The notes under the pieces are model-generated. The model made no database searches. It worked only from the letters and a program-made list of their open reading frames with translations, and was not told where the DNA came from. Below, in pieces: positions 21,995 through 32,254 of a DNA stretch of 64,000 nt. Position 1 is the stretch's first letter. Each line of letters begins with the position of its first letter. Source of the DNA: Capra hircus (Eukaryota; Chordata; Mammalia; Artiodactyla; Bovidae); the NCBI RefSeq assembly GCF_001704415.2, contig NW_017189517.1:5281167-5345166 (forward strand), given 5' to 3'. The translations under genes were made by a program, and so were the position numbers.

Positions 21995-23133
21995 ATAGAA
22001 TGGTAAAGACTAGAGATCTCTTCAAGAAAATTAGACATAACAAGGGAACATTTCATGCAAACATGGATACAAAAAAAGACAGAAATGGTATAGACCTAAG
22101 AGAAGCAGAAGAGGTGGCAAGAATACACAGAAGCACTATACAAAAAAGATCTTCATGACCCAGATAACAACGATGGTTTAATCACTCACCTAGTGTCAGA
22201 CATCCTGGAATGCAAAATCAAGTGGGCCTTAGGAAGCATCACTACAAATAAAGCTAGTGGAAGTGATGGAATTCCAGTTGAGCTATTTCAAATCCTAAAA
22301 GATGATGCTGTGAAAGTGCTGCACTCAATATGAAAGCAAATTTGGAAAACTCAGCTGTGGCCACAGGGCTGGAAAAGGTCAGTTTTCATTCCAATCCCAA
22401 AGAAAGGCAATGCCAAAAAATGCCCACGTTATTGCACAATTACACTCATCTCACATGCTAGCAAAGTAATGTTCAAAATTCCCCAAGCCATGCTTTAATA
22501 GTACGTGAACAAAGAACTTACAGATGTATAAGCTGGATTGAGAAAAGGCAGAGGAACCAGCCAACATCCGTTGGATCATCAAAAATGCATGAGAGTTCCA
22601 GAAAAACATCTATTTCTGCTTATTGACTATTCCAAATTATTTGACTGTTTGGACCACAACAAACTGTGGAAAATTCAAGAGATGGGAATACCAGACCACC
22701 TGATCTGCCTGTTGAGAAATCTGTATGCAGGTCAGGAAGCAACAGTTAGAACTGGACATGGAAAAACAGACTGGCTCCAAACTGGGAAAGGAGTATGTCA
22801 AGGCTGTATATTGTCACCCTGTTTACTAATTTATAAGCAGAGTACATCATAAGCAACACTGGGCGGGATGAAGCACAACCTGGAATCAAGATTGCCGGGG
22901 GAAATATCAATAACCTCAGATATGCAGGTGACCCCACCCTTATGCAGAAAGCAAAGAAGAACTAAAGAGCCGCTTGATGAAAGTGAAAGAATAGAATGAA
23001 AAAGTTGGCTTAAAACTCAACATTCAGAAAACTAAGATGATGCAATCTGGTTCCATCACTTCATGGCAAATAGATGGGGAAGCAATGGAAACGGTATCTA
23101 ACTTTATTTTGGGGGGCTCAAAAATCAATGTAG

Positions 23134-23706
23134 ATGGCTGACTGCAGCCATGAAATTAAAAGACATTTGATTCTTGGAACAAAAGTTATGATCAACCTAG
23201 ACAGCATATTAAAATGCAGAGACATTACTTTGCCAATAAAGGTTTGTCTAGTCAAAGCTATCGTTTTTCCAGTAGTCATGTATGGATGTGAGAGTTGGAC
23301 TATAAAGAAAGCTGAGCATCAAAGAATTGATGCTTTTGAACTGTGGTGTTGGAGAGGACTCTTGAGAGTCCCTTGGACTGCAAGGAGATCCAACCAGTCC
23401 ATCCTAAAGGAAATCAGTCCTGAATATTCATTGGAAGGGCTGATGCTCAAGCTGAAACTCCAATACTTTGGCCACCTGATGGGAAGAACTGACTCACTTG
23501 AAAAGACCCTGATGCTGGGGAAGATTGAAGGCAGGAGGAGAAGGGGACAACAGAGGAAGAGATGGTTGCATGACATCACAGGCTCAATATATATGAGTGT
23601 GAGTAAAGTCCAGGAGTTGGTGATGGACAGGGAGGCCTGGTGTGTGGCAATTCATGGGATTACAAAGAGTTGGACACGACTGGGCTACCTAATTGAACTG
23701 AACTGA
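23134..23706 (+). pseudogene. BovB ORF C-terminal domain, open to its natural end
   Basis: 190 open codons: 'DCSHEIKRHLILGTKV', 'FPVVMYGCESWTIKKAEHQR', 'LLRVPWTARRSNQSILKE', 'GHLMGRTDSLEKTLMLGKIE', and the usual close 'VMDREAWCVAIHGITKSWTR'. The C-terminal region of RTE-BovB proteins follows RT, and its exact role is not established. The cysteine and tryptophan pattern is well kept although the RT upstream is destroyed. Confidence 0.8.
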
Positions 23707-23710
23707 ATAT

Positions 23711-23832
23711 TTGCTCTAATTAAAAAAGAAATACATGAAACCAAACATAAAATAGCCCTTTGTTCAATATTTTGCTCTAATTAAAAAAGAAATACATGAA
23801 ACCAAACATAAAATAGCCCTTTGTTCAATATT
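23711..23832 (+). repeat. Tandem duplication, two exact 61-bp units
   Basis: 'ttgctctaattaaaaaagaa' begins both units, at 23711 and 23772. By eye they are identical over 61 bp. The first unit begins within the right-hand TSD of the BovB composite. Confidence 0.9.
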
Positions 23833-24053
23833 TTGTTATAAACTCTAATGGAAAAAAATCTTTAAAAGATTATATAACTGCATCCTTGTGTGTATACCAG
23901 AAATGAACACCACATTGTAAACCAGCTATATATGTCAATAATTTTTTAAAAATGAGACCTTTCTCTATGAGATGGGAAATTGCTTACACAAGTGAAAATA
24001 TCCAGCTGTTTGGTATCATTTGACAATTCTGTATGCTGGATATCCAAACTTCC

Positions 24054-24103
<50 letters not shown>

Positions 24104-25253
24104 TACATATATACATATACATATACATATGCATATACATATACTTACATATATATACATACATATATATACACACACACATATATATATATGTTTGGCA
24201 TAGTGCAGACATAGACAAAATGCATCTGCCTCAAATGGAAATGCAAAACTACAAAATGTTATAGTAGTAATAAACTTTATATAAATTGACCCAAAGCATT
24301 TTTGAACATGATTGTTGCTTTCAGAAACACTTGAGTGATTCTAAAGAGTAGCAGCCCATCAGTCCTAGCAGCCAGGCTGATTAAGATCCTCTAGCTCCAA
24401 TGTTTAATGAAAGTTAGCCCAGGTGTGAGAAAATAAAACACAATCAAGCTTTGGACCCTTTTACCAAACCATTATAAAATAATTATACTGTCTAAATAGG
24501 TATGAAGTAATTTTCTGTATGTAAAGGTGGCAAAGGCAGAGATTACCAATAGAAATCCTATGTGAAAAAAAAAAAAAAACAGATTGTAATATCAGCTTAC
24601 AGAACACCTTGAAAATGATCTGAAGAGATGTCAATACTGGCAGAAACCAATTTATATCTACTTTATGACTCTTACAAATACTTTTTTGGAGTGGTTTGAA
24701 GAGAATGCTATTTGTTTCCTTTGATAAAGGAAACAGATTTACATTTAAAGATTTGAAAATGGGTATAAATAAAAATTTATCTTCTGAATTTCTGTTTCTG
24801 AAGGTGTTCATGGTAAAGTCACATGTTGATCTTCAACAACATTGCAAAATTGTAACTCAACAATCAAAAATTCATCTGGTGCATAATATGCAAGTACCTT
24901 TAGACAGGTTAAATCATGGTCATGCACTTAGGAAATGACAATGCAGACCATTAAAAAATAATTTGTGCTGAAAATCCCCCACCTTTACTGTCTGGCCTTT
25001 CTAGATCCTCACTGTAAAGATGCCTTACTGGACAATGACTGGACACTAATTCTTATGATCTGGTGAAGTTCTTCATACAACAGATCATCTATACTCTAAA
25101 TGATATGTGTGTGACAAAATTTAAATTTCATGACAGAGGCTGTTGCCTCATGTTGACTTCCACAAAATCATGAATTTGTGGGAGTCATTTGCCTATGCTC
25201 TGAAACCTCACTAATGTAATCAGCACAACTTGAATTTCAAGGAAATGCTCTTG
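23833..25253. other. Unassigned sequence with a microsatellite
   Basis: Apart from the TA/CA microsatellite and a 15-base A-run near 24566, no gene or repeat is recognised. Frames of 60-116 codons in this stretch lack any recognisable domain. Confidence 0.4.
24052..24192. repeat. Compound (TA)n/(CA)n/(ATACAT)n microsatellite
   Basis: About 140 bp of alternating purine-pyrimidine mixing TA, CACA and ATACAT units. It creates spurious low-complexity frames on both strands. Confidence 0.95.
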
Positions 25254-25257
25254 ACTG

Positions 25258-26438
25258 GGGTGGTATTAGAAAAGGCAGAGGAACCAGAGATTAAATTGCC
25301 AACATTCACTGGATCATGGAAAAAGCAAGAGAGTTTCAGAAAAACATCTATTTCTGCTTTATTGACTATGCCAAAGCCTTTGACTGTGTGGATCACAATA
25401 AACTGTGGAAAATTCTGAAAGAGATGGGAATACCAGACCACCTAACCTGCCTCTTGAGAAATCTGTATGCAGGTCAGGAAGCAACAGTTAGAACTGGACA
25501 TGGAACAACAGACTGGTTCCAAATAGGAAAAGGAGTACGTCAAGGCTGCATATTGTCACCCTGCTTATTTAACTTATATGCAGAGTACATCATGAGAAAC
25601 ACTGGACTGGAAGAAACACAAGCTGGAATCAAGATTGCCAGGAGAAATATCAATAACCTCAGATATGCAGATGACACCACCCTTATGGCAGAAAGTGAAG
25701 AGGAACAAAAAACCCTCTTGATGAAAGTGAAAGAGGAGAGTGAAAAAGTTGGCTTAAAGCTCAACATTCAGAAAACAAAGATCATGGCATCTGGTCCCAT
25801 CACTTCATGGGAAATAGATGGGGAAACGGTGGAAACAGTGTCAGATATTACTTTTATGGGCTCCAGAATCACTGCAGATGGTGACTGCAGCCATGAAATT
25901 AAAAGATGGTTGCTCCTTGAAAGTTATGACCAACCTAGATAGCATATTCAAAAGCAGAGACATTACTTTGCCGACTAAGGTCCATCTAGTCAAGGCTATG
26001 GTTTTTCCAGTAGTCATGTATGGATGTGAGAGTTGGACTTTGAAGAAGGCTGAGCACTGAAGAACTGATGCTTTTGAACTGTGGTGTTGGAGAAGACTCT
26101 TGAGAGTCCCTTGGACTGTAAGGAGATCCAAGCAGTCCATTCTGAGGAGATCAGCCCTGGGATTTCTTTGGAAGGAATGATGCTAAAGCTGAAACTCCAG
26201 TACTTTGGCCACCTCATGGGAAGAGTTGACTGATTGGAAAAGACCCTGATGCTGAGAGGGTTTGGGGGCAGGCAGAGAAGTGGACGACAGAGAATGAGAT
26301 GGCTGGATGGCATCACTGACTCGATGGATGTGAATATGAATGAAGTACGGGAGTTGGTGATGGACAGGGAGGCCTGGCATGCTGTGATTCATGGGGTTGC
26401 AAAGAGTCGGACACAACTGAGTGACTGAACTGAACTGA
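25258..26438 (+). mobile_element. BovB LINE, RT to 3' end
   Basis: Starts in RT ('attagaaaaggcagaggaac') and ends 'gtgactgaactgaactgaac'. 5' truncated. A weak 6-bp actggg repeat (25254-25259, 26439-26444) may be the TSD. Confidence 0.9.
25316..25942 (+). pseudogene. BovB reverse transcriptase, catalytic core intact
   Basis: 208 open codons with both catalytic regions: 'FCFIDYAKAFDCVDHNKLWK', 'GKGVRQGCILSPCLFNLYAE' and 'NNLRYADDTTLMAESEEEQK' (YADD at 25664-25675), then 'SEKVGLKLNIQKTKIMASG'. The frame shifts at 'EIKRWLLLE', where a short deletion removes 'GRK', and continues as 25930-26060. The RT N-terminus and endonuclease are absent, so the copy cannot move by itself. Confidence 0.85.
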
Positions 26439-26739
26439 ACTGGGAACCGGTAGTGCAGAGACCACTTTGGAAAAGTTTAGCTGTATTGTTCTTTCTCATT
26501 CAATGAATATCATTAAAGACAATTACACAATAGAAACCAAAAATAAAGTTTTGTTCAGTTACTAGAACACTTCGCCTTCTCCTTAGCATATTGCTCAGTA
26601 TGAACAGTGCCCAAGGAAAAACCAATTCACCCAGGCTTCAGAACATTCTTCCTTACTTTTTAATTCTTTCTCTCTCTTTTCCTTTTGTTATGACTCTTTG
26701 ATGTTTCAGAGTCTAAATACCTGATAGAGGCGGAGATGA

Positions 26740-27410
26740 GGGTTTTGTTTTGACTCAAAGAAATATAAAACTCATAGAAGAAAAACATAGTACAGTCTTT
26801 GATATTGGTCATAACAACATATTTTTGGATCTGTCTCTTTGAGCAAGTGAAACAAAATAAAAATAAATAAATGGGACTACATCAAATTAAAAAGATTTTG
26901 CACTGTGAAGGAAACTATCCACAAATTGTAAAGGCAGGTTCTTGTTGGAGAAGATATTTACAAATTATGTATATAATAAGGAATTAATATCCAGGAAATG
27001 CAAATAACTCATACAACTCAGCATTAAAAACCAAACCACCTGATTGAAAAATGGGCTCACGACATGAATAGATATTTTTTTCAAAGACACACAGATGGCC
27101 AACAGGCATGTGAAGAGATGCTCAATATTCCTGATTATCAGGGAAATGCAAATCAAACCTACAATGGATTACCACCTTACACCTGTCAGAATGGCTATCA
27201 TCAAAAGACAGCAAACAAGTGTTGGTGAGTGGGGGAAAAGAGGAAACTCTTGTGTACTGTGGTGGCATTGTAAAGTTGTACATCCTCTATACAAAAAATT
27301 TTAAAATTTCCAAAATAATTAAAAATAGAACTGATATATGAGCCAGTAATTTCTTTTCTGGGTATTTACCTGAAGAATACAAAAACATTACTTCAAAAGA
27401 TATATACAGC
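26740..27410 (+). mobile_element. Old L1, left part (ORF2 3' region)
   Basis: Degenerate ORF2 C-terminal half ('gggactacatcaaattaaaa', 'MANRHVKRCSIFLIIREMQI', 'caggttcttgttggagaaga'). It is cut at 'aaaagatatatacag', where the ruminant L1 begins, and its text resumes at 36351. Confidence 0.8.
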
Positions 27411-27953
27411 GGTTCTACAATGGTGGAGGAATAGAATGGGAAGACCACTTTCTCCCCCACAAATTCATCAAAACATCATTTGAATGCTGAGAAACTTCTA
27501 GAACAAAAACTTCTGAACCCTGGTGGAGGACACTGGGAATCCAGAAAGGCAGCCCATTCTCTTCAAAAGGAGGTAGGACAAAATACAAAAGATAAAAAGA
27601 CACACAAAATGGTGACTGAGACCAATTCTGGGGAGGGAGTCATGAAGGAGAATTTTCCAAACACCAGGAAACCCTCTCACTGGCAGGTCTGTGAGGAGAT
27701 TTTGGAATCTCAAAGGGCAACATAACCAGGAGGGGAAAAAAAAAAAAAAACAAAAAACACAGAGTACTTGCTTAACTGCAATTCCCAGCGGAGAAGTAGC
27801 CCAGAGGTTTGCATTTGCCAGCAGCGAGCACAGACTGAACAGGGAACAACAGGGTGCATGCTTAGGATAAGGACCAGTTCTGAATACCTGGAGGACAATC
27901 TGAGGGAGCTAACATGAGGTAGCAACCCAGACTGTGGGATAGCCAGAGATAAA

Positions 27954-27956
<3 letters not shown>

Positions 27957-28000
<44 letters not shown>
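27957..28000. repeat. (GA)n microsatellite
   Basis: About 21 GA units in the L1 leader. Confidence 0.95.
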
Positions 28001-28001
<1 letters not shown>

Positions 28002-28102
28002 TTTCCTGTGAAAAAATTTTAAGGCACAGTCTGTCCTCCTCACAGAAAAAGGATTGAATGAAAACTAGAGGAGACCTAGTCAGCTGCAGACCAGCTTGCC
28101 CG

Positions 28103-28117
28103 CCCCCCCCCCCCCCC
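28103..28117. repeat. Poly-C run
   Basis: Fifteen consecutive C residues in the L1 leader; poly-G on the minus strand. Confidence 0.95.
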
Positions 28118-28712
28118 GCACTGGAGGCAGAGAGGCAGGCAGGCGACAGCTAGAGCCAGAAGACAAGTGTCAATCTCAGCCCCAGAGACAGCATCCTCCA
28201 CCAAACTGTGAGCAGGCTCCCAGTTGTTAACCAAGTCTTCCTGGGATCCTGGACGGTTGACATCCACTGGGAGGGTCGCAGTCAGAGATCAGCTCCCCAG
28301 AGGAGACACATGGCACATCTGAGAGAGTGTTCTTGATGCACACCCAGGAAACCAAGGAGCTGGGAGTGGGGAAATGATAAGATACACTGCCCACATGGGA
28401 GAGTGCATTCACCAAGCACCTGGTCGCCTGAGCTGGGAAGGGCACAAAAGGCAGGCCCAACTGAGTCTGTGCCTTTGTGGAGTACCTGAGAACCTGAACC
28501 TGAGTGGCTTAGACCTGGGAAGTGCACGTAACCCAGGGCCCACTTTAGACAGTTCCCCTGCAGAGCAACCTGGAGCTTGAGCAGTGTAGACTGGGAAAGC
28601 ACACAAGCCGTGAGTGGGGAAAACTCAGTGTGGCAAAGACACTGTGAGCAATCCCTATACATGCCAGTGATATCTGTTCGCAGTGATCCTCCCTCCCCAC
28701 AGTACAACTGAA

Positions 28713-29784
28713 TCAGTTCAGTTCAGTCGCTCAGTTGTGTCTGACTCTTGCGACCCCATGAATCGCAGCACGCCAGGCCTCCCTGTCCATCACCAACTCC
28801 CGGAGTTCACTCCGACTCATGTCCATCGAGTCCGTTATGCCATCCAACCATCTCATCCTCTGTCGTCCCCTTCTCTGCCTGCCCCCAATCCCTCCCAGCA
28901 TCAGAGTCTTTTCCAATCAGTCAATTCTTCCCATGAGCTGGCCAAAGTACTGGAGTTTCAGCTTTAGCATCATTCCTTTCAAAGAACACCCAGGGCTGAT
29001 CTCTTTCAGAATGGACTTGTTGGATCTCCTTGCAGTCCAAGGGACTCTCAAGAGTCTTCTCCAACACCACAGTTCAAAAGCATCAATTCTTCAGTGCTCA
29101 GCCTTCTTCAAAGTCCAACTCTCACATCCATACATGACCACAGGAAAAACCATAGCCTTGACTAGATGGACCTTAGTCGGCAAAGTAATGTCTCTGCTTT
29201 TGAATATACTATCTAGGTTGGTCATAACTTTTCTTCCAAGGAGTAAGTGTCTTTTAATTTCATGGCTGCAATAACCATCTGCAGTGATTTTGGAGACCCC
29301 AAAAAAACAAAGTCTGGCACTATTTCCACTGTTTCCCCATCTATTTCCCATGAAGTGATGGGACCGGATGCCATGATCTTTGTTTTCTGAATGTTGAGCT
29401 TTAAGCCAACTTTTTCACTCTCCACTTTCACTTTCATCAAGAGGGTTTTTCATTCCTCTTCACTTTCTGCCATAAGGGTGGTGTCATCTGCATATCTGAG
29501 GTGATTGATATTTCTCCTGGCAATCTTGATTCCAGCTTGTGTTTCTTCCAGTCCAGTGTTTCTCATGATGTACTCTGCATATAAGTTAAATAAGCAGGGT
29601 GACAATATGCAGCCTTGACGTACTCCTTTTCCTATTTGGAACCAGTCTGTTGTTCCATGTCCAATTCTAACTGTTGCTTCCTGACCTGCATACAGATTTC
29701 TCAAGAGGCAGGTTAGGTGGTCTGATATTCCCATCCCTTTCAGAATTTTCCACAGTTTATTGTGATCCACACAGTCAAAGGCTT
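28713..29784 (-). mobile_element. BovB LINE nested in the L1 leader
   Basis: Reverse-complement BovB from RT to the 3' end. On + it runs from 'ttcagttcagtcgctcagtt' to 'ccacacagtcaaaggctt', where L1 text resumes ('gagcctaaataagtgaccac'). It is inserted antisense to the L1. No TSD visible. Confidence 0.9.
29091..29770 (-). pseudogene. BovB RT and C-terminal fragment
   Basis: The minus strand encodes 'IGKGVRQGCILSPCLFNLYA', 'NHLRYADDTTLMAESEEE' (YADD at 29483-29494), a stop, then 'SEKVGLKLNIQKTKIMASG' and 'CSHEIKRHLLLGRKV', 'FPVVMYGCESWTLKKAEH'. The copy begins at 'MDHNKLWKILKGMGISDHL', just after the first catalytic Asp motif, so RT is half missing. Confidence 0.85.
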
Positions 29785-30340
29785 ATATGAGCCTAAATAA
29801 GTGACCACGTTTGCCACCTTGTGTCAGGGTGGAAATAGACACTGAAGAGACTTGCAAACAGAGGAAGCCAAAATAAACAAAGAAAAGGGAACCACTTTTG
29901 AAGTGACAGGTGCAACAGGTTAAAACCCTCTAGTTAGCACTGACTACACTGAAAGGGGCCTATAGAACTTGAAAAGCAGTATAAGCTGGAACAAGGAACT
30001 ATCTGAAGCTGAACTAACCCTACACTGCCCTCAACAGCTCCAGAGAAATTCCTAGATATATTTTACCATTATCATTTTTAAATTTTTAAAATTGTTAAGT
30101 TCTTTGCTACTCCCTTAATTTTCATTTTTATAACGTACTATTATCTTGCGAAAAAAGACCTTATTTTAAAGCAAATTTCATATATATATATTTATAATTT
30201 TTGTGATTGTTTTGTATTCTAATATTGTATTTTTCAGAGTTCAACCTCTACTCTAGATTTTTTATCTTTGCTTTTTAGTATTTATCAGTTTTGTACCTTT
30301 AAGAATCCAATCTTCAGTACCCATTTTTGCTTAAGAGTGT

Positions 30341-30765
30341 GATTACTGGCTTGATTGCTCTCTCCCCCTTTTGACTGTCTTTTCTCTCCCCCAGGCCACC
30401 TCTATGTCCTCCCTCCCCCTTCTCTTCTCTACCCAACTCTGTGAATCTGGGGTATGGAGAACACTTAGGGAAATGATTACTGGCTAGACTGGTCTCTCTC
30501 CTTTTGACTCCCACTCCTCTCCTCTTGGCCACTTCTATTTCCTTCTTCCCTCTTCTCTTCTCTATGTAACTCTGTGAAACTCTCTGAATATTCCAGACTG
30601 TGGAGAGCACATAGGGAATTGATTACTGGCTAGATTGCTCTCTGCCCTTTTGATTCCCCCTCTTCTCCTTTTGGTCACCTTTATCACCCTCCTTCGTCTT
30701 TTCTTCTCCATGTAACTCTGTGAACCTCTCTGACTGTGCCTCCATGTGGAGAATCTTTTCACCAT
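30341..30765 (+). repeat. Three tandem ~140-bp units in the L1 leader
   Basis: Units start with 'gattactggc' at 30341, 30475 and 30621 (134, 146 and ~145 bp). Each has the same order: a CT-rich stretch ('gctctctccccctttt'), a 'ggccacctctat' block, 'taactctgtgaa', and a close resembling 'ggagaacacttagggaa'. They are imperfect copies with indels. Confidence 0.85.
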
Positions 30766-31284
30766 TAACCTAGATATTTAATCATCAGTGCAGTATGGAT
30801 GGAGAAGTCTTGAGGCTACTATAAGAATAAGACTGAAAGCCAGAGGCATGAGGCTTAAATCCAAAATGAGAACACCAGAAAACCCCTGACTCCAGGGAAG
30901 ATTAATCAACAAAAGCTCATCCAAAAGCCACCATATCTACACTGAAACCAAGCTCCACCCAAAAGCCAACAGGTTCCAGAGCAAGACATACCAAGCTAAT
31001 TATCCAACAACACAGGAACATGACCTTGACCATTAAAATACAGGTGGCCAAAAGTCACACCAAACTCACAGACATCTCATAACTGATGACTGGACACTTC
31101 ATTGCACTCCAGAGAGAAGAGATACAGCTCTACCCACCAGAACATGGGTCAAGCTTCCCTAACCAGGAAACCTTTACAAGCCACCCATCCAACCCCACCC
31201 ATAGAAAACAATCTCCACAGTAAAGAGGAACCACAAACTTGCAGCATACAGAAAGGCCACTCCAAGCACAGCAATCTAAACAAA

Positions 31285-32254
31285 ATGAAAAGGCAGAGAA
31301 ATATTCAGCAGGTAAAGGAACATGATAAATGCCCACCAAACCAAAAATAGAGGAGGAGATAGGGAGTCTACCTGAAAAATAATTCAGAATAATGACAGTA
31401 AAAATGATCCAAAATCTTGAAAACAAAGTGGAGTTAGAGATAAATAGACCAGATACAAGGACTGAGAAGATATAAAGACCTAGAAGAAATAAAAAAGATT
31501 TAATCAATAATGAATAATGCAATAACTGAGATAAAAAACACTCTGGAAGGAAACCAACAGAATAACTGAGGCAAAAATAGGATAAGTGAGGTGGAAGATA
31601 GAATGGTGGTAATAAATGAAGCAGAAATGAAAAAAATAAAGAAGAATTAAAAGAAATGAGGACAACCTCAGAGACCTCTGGGACAATGTCAAACGCCCCA
31701 ACACTTGAGTCATAGGAGTCCCAGAAGAAGAAGACAAAAAGAAAGGGCATGAAAAAATACTTGAGGAGACAATAGTTGAAAACTTCCCTAAAATGGGGAT
31801 GGAAATAGCCACCAAAGTCCAAGAAACCCAGAGAGTCCCAAACAGGATAAACCCAAGGCAAAACACCCCAAGACACATATTAATCAAATTAACAAATATC
31901 AAACACAAAGAGCAAATACTGAAAGCACCAAGGAAAAAGAAACAAATAACACACAAGGGGGCTGATCTTTCGATAGAAACTCTTTGGGCCAGAAGGGAAT
32001 GGCAGAACATACTTAAAGTGATGAAAGAGAAAAGCCTACAACCAAGATTACTGTACCCAACAAGGATCTCATTCAAATATGAAGGAGAAATCAAAAGCTC
32101 TACAGACAAACAACAGCTGAGAGAATTCAGCACCATCAAACAAGCTCTTCAACAAATGCTAAACTATTTCTGTAGACAGGAAACACAGAAAAGGTTTATA
32201 AACTCAAACCCAAAACAACAAAGGAAACAGCAATGGGATCATACCTATCAATAA
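31285..32254 (+). pseudogene. L1 ORF1 (RNA-binding chaperone), broken
   Basis: Starts 'MKRQRNIQQVKEHDKCPPNQ' and stops after 22 codons. Later parts are recognisable in other frames: a heptad-like charged middle, where the coiled coil lies in L1 ORF1p, then 31793-32254 with 'KVQETQRVPNRINPRQNTPR', 'HILIKLTNIKHKEQILKA' and 'LQPRLLYPTRISFKYEGEIK' from the RNA-binding and C-terminal domains. ORF1p coats L1 RNA as a trimer. The 248-codon antisense frame at 31130-31876 is a by-product of the A-rich sense strand. Confidence 0.8.

Larger units (their letters stand above)
16784..23705 (+). mobile_element. Long 5'-inverted BovB with nested insertions
   Basis: Read as one BovB integration. Flanks are the exact 10-bp repeat aatatttgct at 16774-16783 and 23706-23715. 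From left to right: an antisense piece running from the endonuclease back through the 5' leader (16784-17784, continuing at 20550-21038), then a sense piece from the endonuclease to the 3' tail (21039-23705). The two pieces meet at the same place in the element, the 'GDWNAK' endonuclease motif, with about 40 bp present in both. A second BovB (17785-20549) sits in the leader. A BovB tail (21679-21837) and a SINE (21874-21994) sit in the sense half. The main alternative is several independent head-to-head insertions, but the matching outer TSD argues against it. Confidence 0.75.
21039..23705 (+). mobile_element. Sense half of the inverted BovB
   Basis: From 'KDMLFIVGDWNAKVESQ' (endonuclease middle) to the 3' tail. 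The coding region is badly broken: endonuclease to about 21400, connector to 21678, two insertions, RT from about 22100 with many stops, and the active site changed to YAGD at 22921-22932. It ends 'gggctacctaattgaactga'. Confidence 0.85.
27411..31284 (+). promoter_or_regulatory. L1 5' leader, interrupted by a BovB
   Basis: Starts 'atggtggaggaatagaatgg', like ruminant L1 5' ends. It contains a (GA)n run (27957-28000), a 15-base C-run (28103-28117), a GC-richer block to about 28700, an antisense BovB (28713-29784), an AT-rich block, and three tandem ~140-bp units (30341-30765). In L1s this region holds the internal promoter. No promoter element is proven here. Confidence 0.7.

Noticed and set aside
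23946..24264. Tyr/Ile-rich frames on both strands
   Set aside because: Products of the TA/CA microsatellite.
28227..28707. 77- and 141-codon minus frames with many Cys
   Set aside because: They lie in the GC-rich L1 leader, have no recognisable domain, and end at the BovB insertion.
28683..29274. Plus-strand frames of 94 and 151 codons
   Set aside because: Antisense of the BovB C-terminal region. The same antisense text appears at every minus-strand BovB in the window.
30341..30765. Possible CRISPR-like array (three similar units)
   Set aside because: The units are directly adjacent ~140-bp imperfect copies without spacers, inside an L1 leader in a mammalian genome.
31130..31876. 248-codon minus-strand frame, hydrophobic, looks like a membrane protein
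   Set aside because: It lies exactly antisense to L1 ORF1. The A-rich sense strand gives Phe/Leu/Ser-rich antisense frames, and the neighbouring 31504-32139 frame is the same effect.
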